Shown: positions 18,406 through 27,610 of the stretch, one piece after another
Position numbering within the stretch: the stretch's first letter is position 1
Layout: each line of letters starts with the position of its first letter
Origin: Jonesiaceae bacterium BS-20
GTDB lineage: Bacteria > Actinomycetota > Actinomycetes > Actinomycetales > Cellulomonadaceae
Direction: 5' to 3'
DNA length: 64,000 nt
Assembly (NCBI GenBank): GCA_039995105.1
Contig: CP146203.1
Coordinates: 2,480,001 to 2,544,000 of the forward strand
Position numbers and translations under genes: made by a program
Notes under the pieces: model-generated
Told to the model about the DNA's origin: nothing
Seen by the model: only the letters and a program-made list of their open reading frames with translations
Databases searched by the model: none

Positions 18406-19332
18406 CTAATGGCTTTTCACCCACTGAGCCACATCAATTCCATAACACTCAGCCGCCGTACCTGCGAAAAAAGCGAATTGTTCATCCTTCGACCATGAAC
18501 TCGTAAATTCGAGAAACGCACCGAAGATCTGCGCATATGTCCCGGCCAACCTATCGACTGGAAAATTGGAAGCAGCGATCATCCGATCAGGCCCAAAGCA
18601 ATCAGTGATTGTTTCGAGAACGAATCGATTATTTTCCAAAGTCCACTCCTGATTTGGTACACCAATTCCAGAAACTTTCATAGTTACGTTTTCACACTGT
18701 GCAATCGCCCGAACCTGCTGCTCCCAAGCTTGGAGTGCATCGTTGCTACGCTCAGCGGGCAGACCCGCATGATTAACGATTATGCGCTGGCTTGGACTTT
18801 CGTTAGCCAACTCGATTGCTTGACCAAAGTGCCACCAAGCAACTTGAAGATCAAAGTTTAAACCGTATGTTTCCAGCAGTGAAAACCCTTGTTTCCATTG
18901 CGGATCACTGAGCAAACTATCGTTTGGACTGTATGTAGATTGCTGTGCTGATTGTCCTGGCTTATTACGTATCGATCTCACCCAGTCAAGTCCAGCGAGT
19001 TTCTCAAGTATTGCCTCCACCTGTGGATCCACCAACACCGCGTGAGCAACGCTTACGAGCGGCCAATTGAACCTTTCACCGATCTCCTTGGTGTACAACA
19101 TCTCACCGATCGGGTCATCAATTTCCCATTCAGTTTCCATGGTCACCGAGCCAATGAGATTCAAACCTTGGGCATCAGATTGTAAGTCCGGAGGTAGGTA
19201 GTCTGTTTTGATCGAAGAATAGTCTCCGTAACGAAAAGGAATCTCAGCTGTGGGCAATAACCAAGGTTGTTTGCCAAGTCTCGGTTCCCAAAAGTGGTGG
19301 TGCCCATCAATAATCGGCCCGGAATAATGCAT
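18406..19332 (-). CDS. Amidohydrolase-2 family lactonase-like protein
   Basis: 308 residues from the ATG at 19332, which is preceded by AGGAGC; the frame extends 42 bases further upstream without an RBS. A TIM-barrel amidohydrolase: IIDGHHHFWEP near the N-terminus supplies the HxH metal motif, VNHAGLPAE supplies a further barrel histidine, and SNFPVDR supplies a late aspartate. The HHFW pattern is shared with L-fuconolactonase, L-rhamnonolactonase and 2-pyrone-4,6-dicarboxylate hydrolases. It is the last gene of the pdxA-tctCBA strand. Opening of a sugar-acid lactone is the favoured role from context; the substrate is unknown. Base composition is lower in GC than the genes before 18 kb. Confidence 0.78.
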   Translation of the reverse strand: MHYSGPIIDGHHHFWEPRLGKQPWLLPTAEIPFRYGDYSSIKTDYLPPDLQSDAQGLNLIGSVTMETEWEIDDPIGEMLYTKEIGERFNWPLVSVAHAVLVDPQVEAILEKLAGLDWVRSIRNKPGQSAQQSTYSPNDSLLSDPQWKQGFSLLETYGLNFDLQVAWWHFGQAIELANESPSQRIIVNHAGLPAERSNDALQAWEQQVRAIAQCENVTMKVSGIGVPNQEWTLENNRFVLETITDCFGPDRMIAASNFPVDRLAGTYAQIFGAFLEFTSSWSKDEQFAFFAGTAAECYGIDVAQWVKSH

Positions 19333-19395
19333 ACTGCTCCTAAAACGTATGGCGGCCACGTAAGCAGCCGCCATACAATTCCACTTGTGTACTAG

Positions 19396-20925
19396 TTATC
19401 GAGCTTCGATATCCGTTTTTGTTTCTTCTACTTCCAACTTTTCAGCTGCTTTGCTTAGTTTGGTTGAGCGTACAACAGACACAATGATGGAGAGCAATGC
19501 AACGATCAGTAGACCCAATGTCAGCGGGTCAAAGATCCACCCGAATCCACCTTGTTCCAGAATTGTTGCCCTACGGAAACCACTTTCAGCGATTGGGCCA
19601 ACCAAAAGACCGATCACCAGAGGAATCGTTGGAACATTCTTCTTCTCCATGACCCAGCCAATAATCCCGAAGAGGAACATGACGAAGACATCAACAACGC
19701 TTGAACGAATCGTGTAGGCACCAACTCCGCACATTACGACAATGCCAGGCCACAGAAGCGGTGGTGGAATCCGAAGAATTTGGCCCCACCCACGAATACC
19801 AACCAAGCCAATAATTCCGACGGCAATCGGCACCAACAAGAAGCCCCAGAAGATACCGTAAACAAGTGAAACTTCACCGGTAAACAATTGTGGCCCAGGT
19901 TGCAATCCATGCACGGTCAGTACACCGATCATTACAGCTGCCACTGAGTTTCCAGGAATTCCCATCGTTAGGGTAGGAGCCAGTGTGCCTGGAACCGCCG
20001 AGTTGTGACCAGTTTCTGCTGCAGCTAGACCTCGCGGATCTCCCTTACCAAACTGCGACTTATCTTTAGAAATCCTGCGCGTCTCGTTATAGGAAATAAA
20101 CGAGCCAACCTCACCACCGGTACCTCCAGGAAGTGCACCAATCAGGAAGCCAATTGGCGATCCAATCGCCACTCCAGGCCACATCCTCTTGAATGACTTC
20201 TTGGAGATCTTGTAGCTTGTAGCCTTTGAAATCGACTCTGCATCGGTGCGGAACCGGCGCTCAAATTGATTGAAAGCCTCGGCGATACCAAAAAGCCCAA
20301 TAAGAACAGGAATGAAATCCATTCCTCCACGCAGGTCATCGATTCCAAACGTAAGACGCGCAGTTCCCGTGAGCGGGTCCGTACCAATGGTCGCGATGAG
20401 AAGACCTAGGAGGCCTGAGAGTAATCCCTTGAGCAGCGAACCTTCTGATATCGATGCGATCATTGTGAGGGCAAGGAAGATCAGCATGAAGTACTGACCT
20501 TGGCTAATCATCAAGGCAACCGCAGCCAGCATTGGCGCGAACAGGGCCAGCAAGATTCCACCAAACAGCCCACCAATTACCGAGGACAGTAGCGAAATAC
20601 TTAGTGCTTCTCCAGACTTCCCCTTGCGAGCCATAGGGTATCCATCCAGCAGGGATGCTGCTGAGGAAGGTGTCCCTGGAACTCGCATAAGGATTGCAGG
20701 AATTGACCCGGCGTAAATGGCGGAGGTGTATAGTCCTGCCATCATCATCATGCCCGGCAGCGGATCCATCGCGAATGTAAATGGAAGCAGGATAGCAACA
20801 CCCATTACCGCCGTTAGCCCAGGGAGTGCACCAATAACAATTCCAGCGAGTACTCCCACCACAATCATGAGCAACGACATTGGCTCCATTGCGGCATGGA
20901 ACCCAGCAATCCAGTTATCAATCAC
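19396..20925 (-). CDS. tctA: TctA, large membrane subunit of a tripartite tricarboxylate-type transporter
   Basis: 509 residues with about 11-12 hydrophobic helices. Conserved features are GALPGLTAVMGVAILLPFT near the N-terminus and a second GALPGGTGGEVGSFISY repeat in the middle. It starts with GTG and overlaps tctB by 4 nt. With TctB and the TctC binding protein it imports an organic acid using an ion gradient. Gene neighbours suggest a sugar acid or its lactone rather than citrate. Confidence 0.93.
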   Translation of the reverse strand: MIDNWIAGFHAAMEPMSLLMIVVGVLAGIVIGALPGLTAVMGVAILLPFTFAMDPLPGMMMMAGLYTSAIYAGSIPAILMRVPGTPSSAASLLDGYPMARKGKSGEALSISLLSSVIGGLFGGILLALFAPMLAAVALMISQGQYFMLIFLALTMIASISEGSLLKGLLSGLLGLLIATIGTDPLTGTARLTFGIDDLRGGMDFIPVLIGLFGIAEAFNQFERRFRTDAESISKATSYKISKKSFKRMWPGVAIGSPIGFLIGALPGGTGGEVGSFISYNETRRISKDKSQFGKGDPRGLAAAETGHNSAVPGTLAPTLTMGIPGNSVAAVMIGVLTVHGLQPGPQLFTGEVSLVYGIFWGFLLVPIAVGIIGLVGIRGWGQILRIPPPLLWPGIVVMCGVGAYTIRSSVVDVFVMFLFGIIGWVMEKKNVPTIPLVIGLLVGPIAESGFRRATILEQGGFGWIFDPLTLGLLIVALLSIIVSVVRSTKLSKAAEKLEVEETKTDIEAR

Positions 20926-21389
20926 AGCAGTGACTCCAATACTCCCGAAGGAAGCGATACTCCAAGGAACGACGTAAACACGTAGAAGATCACGCTAGGA
21001 ATCCCAAACGCATAGATTGCGATTACTAGGGGACGACGTTCACCTGCAATTCGTAGGACTACGCCAGTGAACACATAGGTGGAAAGTAAGTAGCCCAGGG
21101 GTACTAGCAGCGCGATATAGGCACCAAGGCTAACTACTAGCATCACGAGCTGCTTGTTTGGCCTCAACTTTTGATCGGTTTCCGCTTGGGCTTTGTTCTG
21201 ACTGATAGTCAGGAGCGCTGCACAAACAAAAATGAGTCCAATGACAAAAATGGGATAACTTGCGGGTCCTGGATCCCCAGGGGACGCTTCATCATCGATT
21301 GCAAGAGCGCCCATGAATGCAGCAACTGCAACTATCAGAAAACTTGATCCGATTAAGAATTGCGGAAACTTTGTGGTGAGATTTTTCAT
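20922..21389 (-). CDS. tctB: TctB, small membrane subunit of the tripartite transporter
   Basis: 155 residues from the ATG at 21389, with GGGAG six bases upstream; a frame extension to 21434 runs through the hairpin and is unlikely. Four hydrophobic helices with a hydrophilic loop near 75-90. TctB pairs with TctA. A strong hairpin lies directly upstream, between tctC and tctB. Confidence 0.9.
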   Translation of the reverse strand: MKNLTTKFPQFLIGSSFLIVAVAAFMGALAIDDEASPGDPGPASYPIFVIGLIFVCAALLTISQNKAQAETDQKLRPNKQLVMLVVSLGAYIALLVPLGYLLSTYVFTGVVLRIAGERRPLVIAIYAFGIPSVIFYVFTSFLGVSLPSGVLESLL

Positions 21390-21402
21390 AACAAACTCCC
21401 TA

Positions 21403-21434
21403 GTGTTGTGGTCGCAGCGATGCGACCACAACAC
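21403..21434 (-). repeat. Intercistronic hairpin between tctC and tctB
   Basis: GTGTTGTGGTCGCA at 21403-21416 and its perfect 14-bp complement at 21421-21434 with a GCGA loop; CTAG sequences flank both arms. There is no clear T-run for minus-strand transcription, so it is more likely an mRNA 3-prime stabiliser or attenuator than a full terminator, raising the amount of binding protein relative to the membrane subunits. Confidence 0.75.
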
Positions 21435-21442
21435 CCTAGGTA

Positions 21443-22405
21443 TCAGTAGATGTTAGGGATTAGTTCTTCAAATGTTGCGTTCTCATCTGCGATGAACTTG
21501 GTAAAGTCAGCCGAGTTCAGGAAAGCAGGGTTGAATCCCATGTTGGCAAGAAACTCTTGGTATTCTTCGGCTTCGTAGCCCTTGGTGAGGCACTCTTCCA
21601 GGTAAGTAACTACCTCTTCAGACAGATCCTTTGGACCCGCGAATCCAAACCAAGTTCCCGTTGCCCAATCGATTCCACTCTCCTTGAGCGTTGGAGCATC
21701 TGGGAGGACCTGGGCGCGCTCTTCTGCTGCAATTCCGATGACACGCAAGTCCCCAGACTTCACGTGTTCGACTGCTTCTGGGGCAGAAAGTACAGCCACT
21801 TCAACGTGATCACCCAAGATCGCCTGGATGATCGCAGCACCTCCGTCATAAGGGACCCGCGCGTCGAAGTTACTTCCCACTGCCTGCTCAAAACCACCAG
21901 CAGCAATGTCCCAGACTCCACCCTTACCGGTAGTGCCTACCCGTACGGTTTGATCGGAGTTAAGCGCCTCCACCAAGTCCTGAGGGGTTTCAATTGCAGA
22001 ATCCGACTTGACCACAAACGCAGGCAAGTTAGCAGCAAACCGTATAATTGGCGTGTAGTCCTCAATATTCTTGTTGATTCCACCGGTGTGCGGGAGAATA
22101 GTGGCCTCAGCAGTTAGTGTTCCAATGGTCTTACCATTTGGCTTCGCTTTAGCGATCGCCTCATGCCCCGTTGCTCCCGCAGCTCCCGTACGGTTCGAAA
22201 CAACAAACCGTGTATCGCATGCCGCTTCTGCTGCAAGGAGCAGTTGGCGACTGGCTTGGTCTGACCCTCCACCAGCTGCCCAAGGTACGATTACATCCAC
22301 CTGTCCCGGTGGATACTCCTCTGCTCCCCCACTGCATGCGGATAGAACTAGGGCTGCAGCCGTCACTCCCGCGGCAACAAAAGCAAATCTTTTTTGGTTA
22401 CGCAT
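21443..22405 (-). CDS. tctC: TctC, solute-binding lipoprotein
   Basis: 320 residues. Signal peptide with lipobox LSAC (Cys about residue 24) followed by Ser/Gly-rich linker, then the two-lobed TTT binding fold with the characteristic VDVIVPWAAGGGSD near the start of the mature protein. GGGAGAG precedes the ATG. It captures the transported acid outside the membrane. The ligand carboxylate site is conserved in this family, so an organic acid is expected. Confidence 0.93.
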   Translation of the reverse strand: MRNQKRFAFVAAGVTAAALVLSACSGGAEEYPPGQVDVIVPWAAGGGSDQASRQLLLAAEAACDTRFVVSNRTGAAGATGHEAIAKAKPNGKTIGTLTAEATILPHTGGINKNIEDYTPIIRFAANLPAFVVKSDSAIETPQDLVEALNSDQTVRVGTTGKGGVWDIAAGGFEQAVGSNFDARVPYDGGAAIIQAILGDHVEVAVLSAPEAVEHVKSGDLRVIGIAAEERAQVLPDAPTLKESGIDWATGTWFGFAGPKDLSEEVVTYLEECLTKGYEAEEYQEFLANMGFNPAFLNSADFTKFIADENATFEELIPNIY

Positions 22406-22450
22406 TTTCTCTCCCTTGAGAACTGGACAGGCTAAAGCCCGTCTAGAAAG

Positions 22451-23449
22451 TTAGTTAGATTCTTGTTGCAAGCCGAGTGAAACTGAGATGTCGAAGGCAC
22501 GTTGTGTCGGCCCCAAGTTAGCTATCCCTTGGCCAACGATTTCATAGGCTGTTCCGTGCGCCGGTGTTGCAATGGGCACTGGCAGCCCACCCTGAACGGT
22601 GACTCCTGAGTCAAAGCCCATAAGCTTCATGGCGATCTGACCTTGGTCGTGGTACATCGTTACAACACCGTCAAACTCGCCCTGATGAGCCTTGATGAAA
22701 AGGGTGTCAGCAGGGAACGGTCCAGAGACATTAATGCCGGCATTCTGGGCAATTTTGACGCCCGGCGTAATGTGCTCAATCTCTTCTCGACCAAATTGGC
22801 CGTTTTCGCCGCCGTGTGGATTCAAAGCACAGACAGCGATTCGAGGTTCTGCAACCCCAGATCCACGAATCACATCATTGAGAAGGACAATCGCGTTATT
22901 CACATCAAACGCATTCATCCGCGCTGCTACTTCAGACATGGGAATGTGTGAAGTCACACGAGACGTCGTGAGCCCTGGAACAAAATTTAGTTCTGAAGTG
23001 AAACCGTCAAAGTCTAGAAATTTTGCAAACCAACGCAACTCGTCTTCTTCGTTCATTCCCGCAAGGTGAAGCGCAGTCTTGTTGAGTGGCGCGAACATGA
23101 TTGAATCTGCCTCACCGCTTTTGTACATCTCGAGCGCCTTCAGCAGATCTGCATAGACTCTTTTTCCACCCGCAAGCGAAAAGGTACCGCGTGGTGCTTC
23201 TTCACCGGAGTAGTTACTACCCACAGCAACAACGTTGGCGCCGTCGTACTCTTCACCAATTGGAATAGAGACACCAACTTCTGCGGCTGCTGCGCTAATC
23301 TCGTCCGAGGATGCCAAAACCCGAATCTCTGCTTTTTGACGATTTACAGGGTCGGCAAGCAGTTTTGCTACGAGCTCTGGACCAATTCCTGAGGGATCGC
23401 CAATAGTCAGCGCAATCCGCGGGCGTTTGATTTGAATAGTTGTAGACAT
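22451..23449 (-). CDS. PdxA-like NAD-dependent hydroxyacid dehydrogenase/decarboxylase
   Basis: 332 residues, full PdxA length. The nucleotide-binding GDPSGIGPEL lies near 17-26. Metal-binding histidines are visible in TSHIPM, KAHQGEFDGVVTMYHDQG and PAHGTAYE. PdxA oxidises and decarboxylates 4-phosphohydroxy-L-threonine in vitamin B6 synthesis. Paralogues (PdxA2) act on 4-phospho-D-threonate/erythronate in catabolism, and TphB-type members act on unphosphorylated diols. Here it heads a catabolic operon with TctCBA and a lactonase, so the B6 role is unlikely. No DUF1537 acid-sugar kinase, the usual PdxA2 partner, is in the window. GAGGGAG precedes the ATG. Confidence 0.85.
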   Translation of the reverse strand: MSTTIQIKRPRIALTIGDPSGIGPELVAKLLADPVNRQKAEIRVLASSDEISAAAAEVGVSIPIGEEYDGANVVAVGSNYSGEEAPRGTFSLAGGKRVYADLLKALEMYKSGEADSIMFAPLNKTALHLAGMNEEDELRWFAKFLDFDGFTSELNFVPGLTTSRVTSHIPMSEVAARMNAFDVNNAIVLLNDVIRGSGVAEPRIAVCALNPHGGENGQFGREEIEHITPGVKIAQNAGINVSGPFPADTLFIKAHQGEFDGVVTMYHDQGQIAMKLMGFDSGVTVQGGLPVPIATPAHGTAYEIVGQGIANLGPTQRAFDISVSLGLQQESN

Positions 23450-23668
23450 TTAGACTCCCTCGTCATTCGAGCACCGATGCTTGAATCGTAGATCCAATAG
23501 GATCTTTCGAGAATCATGGCACAAAGGTTTTCAAGTTGCAAGGCCTAAAGTCTTAGAAATCCTATTTCATCTATGAAATACTCACGACTTTCTGCGCACC
23601 ACAAGCCAACATCTCAGACTCACAGATTGTCGACCCTTCCCAGCCAGAACGCTCTAGCACTGCACCAA
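23450..23668. promoter_or_regulatory. pdxA-tctCBA upstream region with GntR-like half-sites
   Basis: AGATCCAATAGGATCT at 23490-23505 is an inverted repeat containing ATCC-N4-GGAT. AAATCCTAT at 23557-23565 repeats the left half-site present at the isomerase promoter, and runs into ATTTCAT-CT-ATGAAAT (23564-23579), a perfect palindrome. No gene is seen. Confidence 0.6.
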
Positions 23669-24382
23669 TTAGCCCACTTGCCCGGATCGATCCCGAACTC
23701 CGCGCAGGTGGCTCTCCATTGCCTTGGCCGCTTCTTGCACGCTGCCACTCTCAAACGCTTCTAGAATTAGCGCATGTTCATGGACCGCTTGGGCCGAGTC
23801 AACTTCGCCTTGCCCCATAGTTTGGCGCATCCTGTGCACGTGCCCACCGAGCGGCTCAAGCATGCGCCCCAGGTATCGATTGCCAGAGGCCTCCATGATT
23901 CGCACATGGAACTGCCAGTCAGCATCAAAGTACTCTTTGAGGATCGCTTGCGAAATTGACTCACCCGATTGCTCCGCCAGAGCAGCCACCGCGTCTTCAT
24001 GGCGCTGATGCTGCTTGCGCAATTCCGGCAACAACTCTTGCCTGTTCTCATACGCCATCCGCACAGCAGCAACTTCAACCACAGCCCTTGCATCGATCAG
24101 CTCGCGCATCTGGGCTTCTGAAATTGGAGGTGCAACCCGATATCCGCGTAATGCGGCCCGCGAAACCAACCCCGTATGCTCCAGCTGCACCAATGCCTCC
24201 CTGACTGGCGTCGGAGAGACCCCTAGTTCACGAGCTAGCGCGTCGATGCCCAGCGCCGCACCCGGCTGAAACTGCCCCTCAAGGAGCATTGCCAAAATGA
24301 CGTCGTGCACGTCATCGCGCAAGATTTTGCGCTCCAACCGATTGCCTGTCACATTTACCGCCTTCATCACTGAACGTTTCAA
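23669..24382 (-). CDS. GntR-family regulator with FCD domain
   Basis: 237 residues (a second ATG at 24367 is possible). The winged HTH has the pattern LARELGVSPTPVREALVQLEH and the FCD domain has DADWQFHVRIMEASGN, the conserved metal/effector histidine region. It lies between the two arms of the low-GC catabolic cluster and is divergent from the isomerase-kinase operon. Shared ATCCTA/TAGGAT elements on both sides suggest that it controls both arms, probably as a repressor relieved by a pathway intermediate. Confidence 0.88.
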   Translation of the reverse strand: MKRSVMKAVNVTGNRLERKILRDDVHDVILAMLLEGQFQPGAALGIDALARELGVSPTPVREALVQLEHTGLVSRAALRGYRVAPPISEAQMRELIDARAVVEVAAVRMAYENRQELLPELRKQHQRHEDAVAALAEQSGESISQAILKEYFDADWQFHVRIMEASGNRYLGRMLEPLGGHVHRMRQTMGQGEVDSAQAVHEHALILEAFESGSVQEAAKAMESHLRGVRDRSGQVG

Positions 24383-24409
24383 AAATCATACCCGTTGCCG
24401 GACCAAAAT

Positions 24410-24431
24410 AAATCCTATATGATCTAGGATA
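24410..24431. promoter_or_regulatory. Probable operator between gntR and the isomerase-kinase operon
   Basis: ATCCTA at 24412-24417 and TAGGAT at 24425-24430 form an inverted repeat with a 7-bp spacer, inside an AT-rich divergent promoter region. Copies of the half-site also lie upstream of pdxA. Confidence 0.65.
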
Positions 24432-24457
24432 TTGTTCAACGAATTTAGGAGACATCG

Positions 24458-25435
24458 ATGTCTACTGTTCAAGTTTTGGGAGACAGCACTTCTGCTAGCC
24501 CCCTAAGCTCAGTTCCTGCAGCACCGGTCATTGGTGCCGCACTGTTGCAGTTCCCACTCGATGCGACTTCAATCAGGAGCACTGAGACAACCTGGCGCAG
24601 CGCCATTGGGCAGGCACATTTTGCAGGCTTCACCCATGTTGATGTGACCGATAGCTGCATCCCGCTAGGTGACCTTTCAGATTCAGCGGTCGTACTCCTG
24701 CGTCGCATTTGCAAAGAGTTCAAAATCGAATTGTCCGCCCTATCAGTCACTCGTAAGTCAATACTGACCTCAGACCAAATCAAAGCGAAGAACAATTACG
24801 ATTACACGATTCGAGCTATTGATAGAGCCGCAGAACTTGGCATCGAAGTTGTTTGCTTGGGCTTGCATGAACCGCTAACTCCAGAGCAGGCTCGTGCAGA
24901 TTGGTTCTGGCTAGCTGATGGCAATACGCACGAGTTTGATACCAAGACCTGGGATCAAGCCGTCAGATTATTCCGAGAACTTGGCGAGTATGCAGCTAAT
25001 AAGTCAATAAAACTGTCCCTCGAAATGTATGAGGACACCTTTTTAGGTACCGCGGACCAATCAGTTGCACTGATCAAGGCAATCGGTCTGGATAACGTTG
25101 GCCTTAACCCCGACATCGGTAATATTGTGCGCCTGCACCGCCCTGTTGAGGACTGGAAGTACATGTTGGAGACTATGCTCCCGTACTCCAACTACTGGCA
25201 GCTCAAGAACTACTACCGCGACTTTGACCCGGCAACGGGCGCCTACTTCTCCGCACCCGCCCCCCTTGAACTCGGTTTCATTGACTACCGCTGGGCATTG
25301 CAACGCGCAACCGAACTCGGCTTCAACGGTGTCATGTGCGCGGAGCACTATGGCGGAGATGGACTGTCAGTCAGCGCCCGCAACCGTGAGTACATTCTCA
25401 ACGTCCTTTCCGCTCAGGCAAAGATCAGGGGTTAA
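24458..25435 (+). CDS. TIM-barrel sugar (phosphate) isomerase/epimerase
   Basis: 325 residues of the AP-endonuclease-2/xylose-isomerase-like TIM-barrel superfamily. Probable metal ligands are in LSLEMYED, GLNPDIGN and MCAEHYGGD. AGGAGA precedes the ATG by seven bases. Homologous folds include L-erythrulose 1-phosphate isomerases (LerI) and D-apiose isomerases. It is followed within five bases by a DhaK-DhaL kinase and then RpiB and TpiA homologues, so a ketose or ketose phosphate is a likely substrate. GC content jumps inside this gene (43% at 24781-24840 against 63% at 25201-25260 by direct count). Confidence 0.75.
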   Translation: MSTVQVLGDSTSASPLSSVPAAPVIGAALLQFPLDATSIRSTETTWRSAIGQAHFAGFTHVDVTDSCIPLGDLSDSAVVLLRRICKEFKIELSALSVTRKSILTSDQIKAKNNYDYTIRAIDRAAELGIEVVCLGLHEPLTPEQARADWFWLADGNTHEFDTKTWDQAVRLFRELGEYAANKSIKLSLEMYEDTFLGTADQSVALIKAIGLDNVGLNPDIGNIVRLHRPVEDWKYMLETMLPYSNYWQLKNYYRDFDPATGAYFSAPAPLELGFIDYRWALQRATELGFNGVMCAEHYGGDGLSVSARNREYILNVLSAQAKIRG

Positions 25436-25439
25436 CAGC

Positions 25440-27146
25440 ATGACCAAGATTTTCGATGACCCTAAGCAGTTTGGTGCCGACGCACTCGTTGGTTTCACCG
25501 CAGCTTTCTCTCAGTATGTTCAGCCCGTTCACGGCGGAGTAGTACGAGCAACGGCCTCTCCAGCTTCTGAGGTTGCTGTCATTACTGGCGGCGGCTCCGG
25601 ACACTACCCGGCGTTTGCCGGTTGGGTTGGCCCAGGGTTTGCACACGGCGCAGCATGCGGCAATATCTTTGCCTCGCCATCAGCATCCCAAATCTACTCG
25701 GTAGCCAAACACGCATCTGACTCCAAAGACATCATCTTCGCCTTTGGTAACTACGCGGGCGATGTCTTGCACTTCACCGAGGCTGGCGAGCAACTCGAAG
25801 CCGAGGGCTACAACGTCCGGGTCCTGACCATCACCGATGATATTGCGTCTGCCCCCGGTGATCGCCACTTGGAACGGCGCGGAATCGCGGGAGACCTGCT
25901 GGTCCTAAAAACGCTAAGCGGTGCGGCATCGGCAGGCTTGAGCCTTACTGAAGTCGAACGCATTGGCCGCAAGGCCAACGATCGCACTATTACTCTGGGC
26001 ATTGCCCTGTCCGGCTGCACCCTGCCGGGTGCCGAGGCACCCCTCTTCACTGTTCCAGAAGGACAATACGCACTGGGTCTTGGGATTCATGGGGAACCGG
26101 GGATTTCCACCGCTGACATCCCCACCGCATCCGAGCTCGCGCGCAAGCTGGTTACCGATCTTCTTGCGCAACGCCGGGCGGATACCAACGAGGTGGTGCT
26201 GCTGACCAACGGGTTAGGAGGCACCAAGTATGAGGAACTCTTTTTGGTCCACGGCCGCGTCTTGGCCGAGCTGGCCGAGCAGGGCATCACGGTGCGCCAC
26301 CAAGAAGTTGGCGAGCACGTAACAAGTTTGGACATGGCCGGCCTTTCGGTGTCGCTCATGTTTATTGATGACGAGCTTGAGCAATACTGGGCTCTTCCTG
26401 CCGACACTCCCGCATTTCGCGTTGGCAACATTCAAGCTGCCGGTCCGCGCCGCATTATCGAAGCAGACGACAACACCGACTCTGTTACCGCCGGCACCCC
26501 AGAATCTCAAGCGCAGGCACTGGCTGCAGCGGGGCTGCTCGCTCAAGTCGCACAACTATGTGCAGCCCAGGAGAACTACTTGGGCGACTTGGACACGGTT
26601 GCCGGCGACGGCGATCACGGTCAGGGAATGGTTTTGGGATCAAGCGGCGCAGTTGCCGCTGCAAATACCGTTGCGGCCCAAGGTGGTGGCGCCAAAGATC
26701 TTCTCGATGCCGCTGGCAAAGCCTGGGCCGAATCTGCCGGAGGAACCTCGGGGGCGTTATGGGGGAATGCACTACAGGTACTGGCGCGAACATTCTCAAA
26801 CGAACAGGCAGCATCTTCTGAACAGATTTTGGCGGGTGTGGTAGCTGCAGCGCAATCTTTCCAGATTCGTGGCAAGGCTTCTGTTGGCGACAAGACCATG
26901 GTCGATGCCACTGCGCCGTTTGCTCTTGCACTCGAGCAGGCGATTGCGAACGGAACGCCTGCAGGCACCGCTCTTGGGATTGCTGCCCAAGCCGCAACAC
27001 GCGGGGCCGAGGCAACGGCGCAGATCAGTGCCAAGAAGGGCCGCGCCAAAACTCACGGCGATGCCAGCCTTGGCCACCCAGATCCCGGAGCAATTTCATT
27101 TGCATTGATTACGCAACGACTTTCCAGCCAACTAGAACAGGACTAA
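25440..27146 (+). CDS. DhaK-DhaL fusion kinase (dihydroxyacetone/tetrulose kinase)
   Basis: 568 residues from the ATG at 25440; the frame is open much further upstream inside the preceding gene but that part is not coding. The N-terminal DhaK domain (about 1-330) has [11 protein letters not shown] and the GIHGEPG histidine that covalently holds the ketone. The C-terminal DhaL domain (about 365-565) has the Mg-ATP site GDGDHGQGM and HPDPGA. A single-chain ATP-dependent enzyme of this family can phosphorylate dihydroxyacetone, D- or L-erythrulose or apulose. The neighbouring RpiB and TpiA homologues mirror erythritol/threitol pathways, so erythrulose is the preferred guess. Confidence 0.9.
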   Translation: MTKIFDDPKQFGADALVGFTAAFSQYVQPVHGGVVRATASPASEVAVITGGGSGHYPAFAGWVGPGFAHGAACGNIFASPSASQIYSVAKHASDSKDIIFAFGNYAGDVLHFTEAGEQLEAEGYNVRVLTITDDIASAPGDRHLERRGIAGDLLVLKTLSGAASAGLSLTEVERIGRKANDRTITLGIALSGCTLPGAEAPLFTVPEGQYALGLGIHGEPGISTADIPTASELARKLVTDLLAQRRADTNEVVLLTNGLGGTKYEELFLVHGRVLAELAEQGITVRHQEVGEHVTSLDMAGLSVSLMFIDDELEQYWALPADTPAFRVGNIQAAGPRRIIEADDNTDSVTAGTPESQAQALAAAGLLAQVAQLCAAQENYLGDLDTVAGDGDHGQGMVLGSSGAVAAANTVAAQGGGAKDLLDAAGKAWAESAGGTSGALWGNALQVLARTFSNEQAASSEQILAGVVAAAQSFQIRGKASVGDKTMVDATAPFALALEQAIANGTPAGTALGIAAQAATRGAEATAQISAKKGRAKTHGDASLGHPDPGAISFALITQRLSSQLEQD

Positions 27147-27148
27147 TC

Positions 27149-27610
27149 ATGACACTACGCATCGTTGTAGGGGCAGACTCTGCAGGGTACGAATACAAGG
27201 AAATGCTTAAGGCGCTTCTCAATGAGAACAACCTTGTAACTTCTGTTGAAGACGTAGGGGTAGACGCTCAGAGCAACACCGATTACCCACACGTTGCGGT
27301 TGCTGCAGCACGCAAGGTAGCTGCAGGGGAAGCTGACCGTGCGCTCTTGATCTGTGGCACCGGTCTAGGGGTCGCTATTGCTGCCAACAAGGTAGCCGGT
27401 GTGCGCGCCGTAACCGCCCATGATTCTTTCTCGGTTGAGCGGTCAATCCTTTCCAATGACGCTCAGGTGCTATGCCTGGGGGCTCGCGTAATTGGGCCAG
27501 AACTAGCCAAGCGCCTCGTTGCCGAGTGGCTCACCTATACCTTTGACACCTCGAGCGCTTCCGCTCCCAAAGTGCAGGCCATCTGCGACTATGACGATGG
27601 GAAGCTGTAA
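27149..27610 (+). CDS. RpiB/LacAB-family sugar-phosphate isomerase
   Basis: 153 residues. RpiB fold with the active-site cysteine in [10 protein letters not shown], a [12 protein letters not shown]-terminus and the [10 protein letters not shown]-like stretch ([13 protein letters not shown]). It interconverts aldose and ketose phosphates. RpiB paralogues named EryI make D-erythrose 4-phosphate from D-erythrulose 4-phosphate in erythritol catabolism, which fits the gene order kinase-RpiB-TpiA here. Ordinary ribose 5-phosphate isomerase or DerI activity cannot be excluded. Its stop shares one base with the tpiA-like start. Confidence 0.85.
   Translation: MTLRIVVGADSAGYEYKEMLKALLNENNLVTSVEDVGVDAQSNTDYPHVAVAAARKVAAGEADRALLICGTGLGVAIAANKVAGVRAVTAHDSFSVERSILSNDAQVLCLGARVIGPELAKRLVAEWLTYTFDTSSASAPKVQAICDYDDGKL

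Noticed and set aside
22451-23449. Assignment of the PdxA homologue to vitamin B6 synthesis
   Set aside because: No pdx genes nearby; it heads a TctABC/lactonase operon, and actinobacteria usually make B6 through PdxS/PdxT.
25098-25439. N-terminal extension of the DhaK-DhaL frame
   Set aside because: It overlaps the end of the TIM-barrel gene and its residues are Thr/Pro-rich and non-homologous; the ATG at 25440 begins the conserved DhaK sequence.
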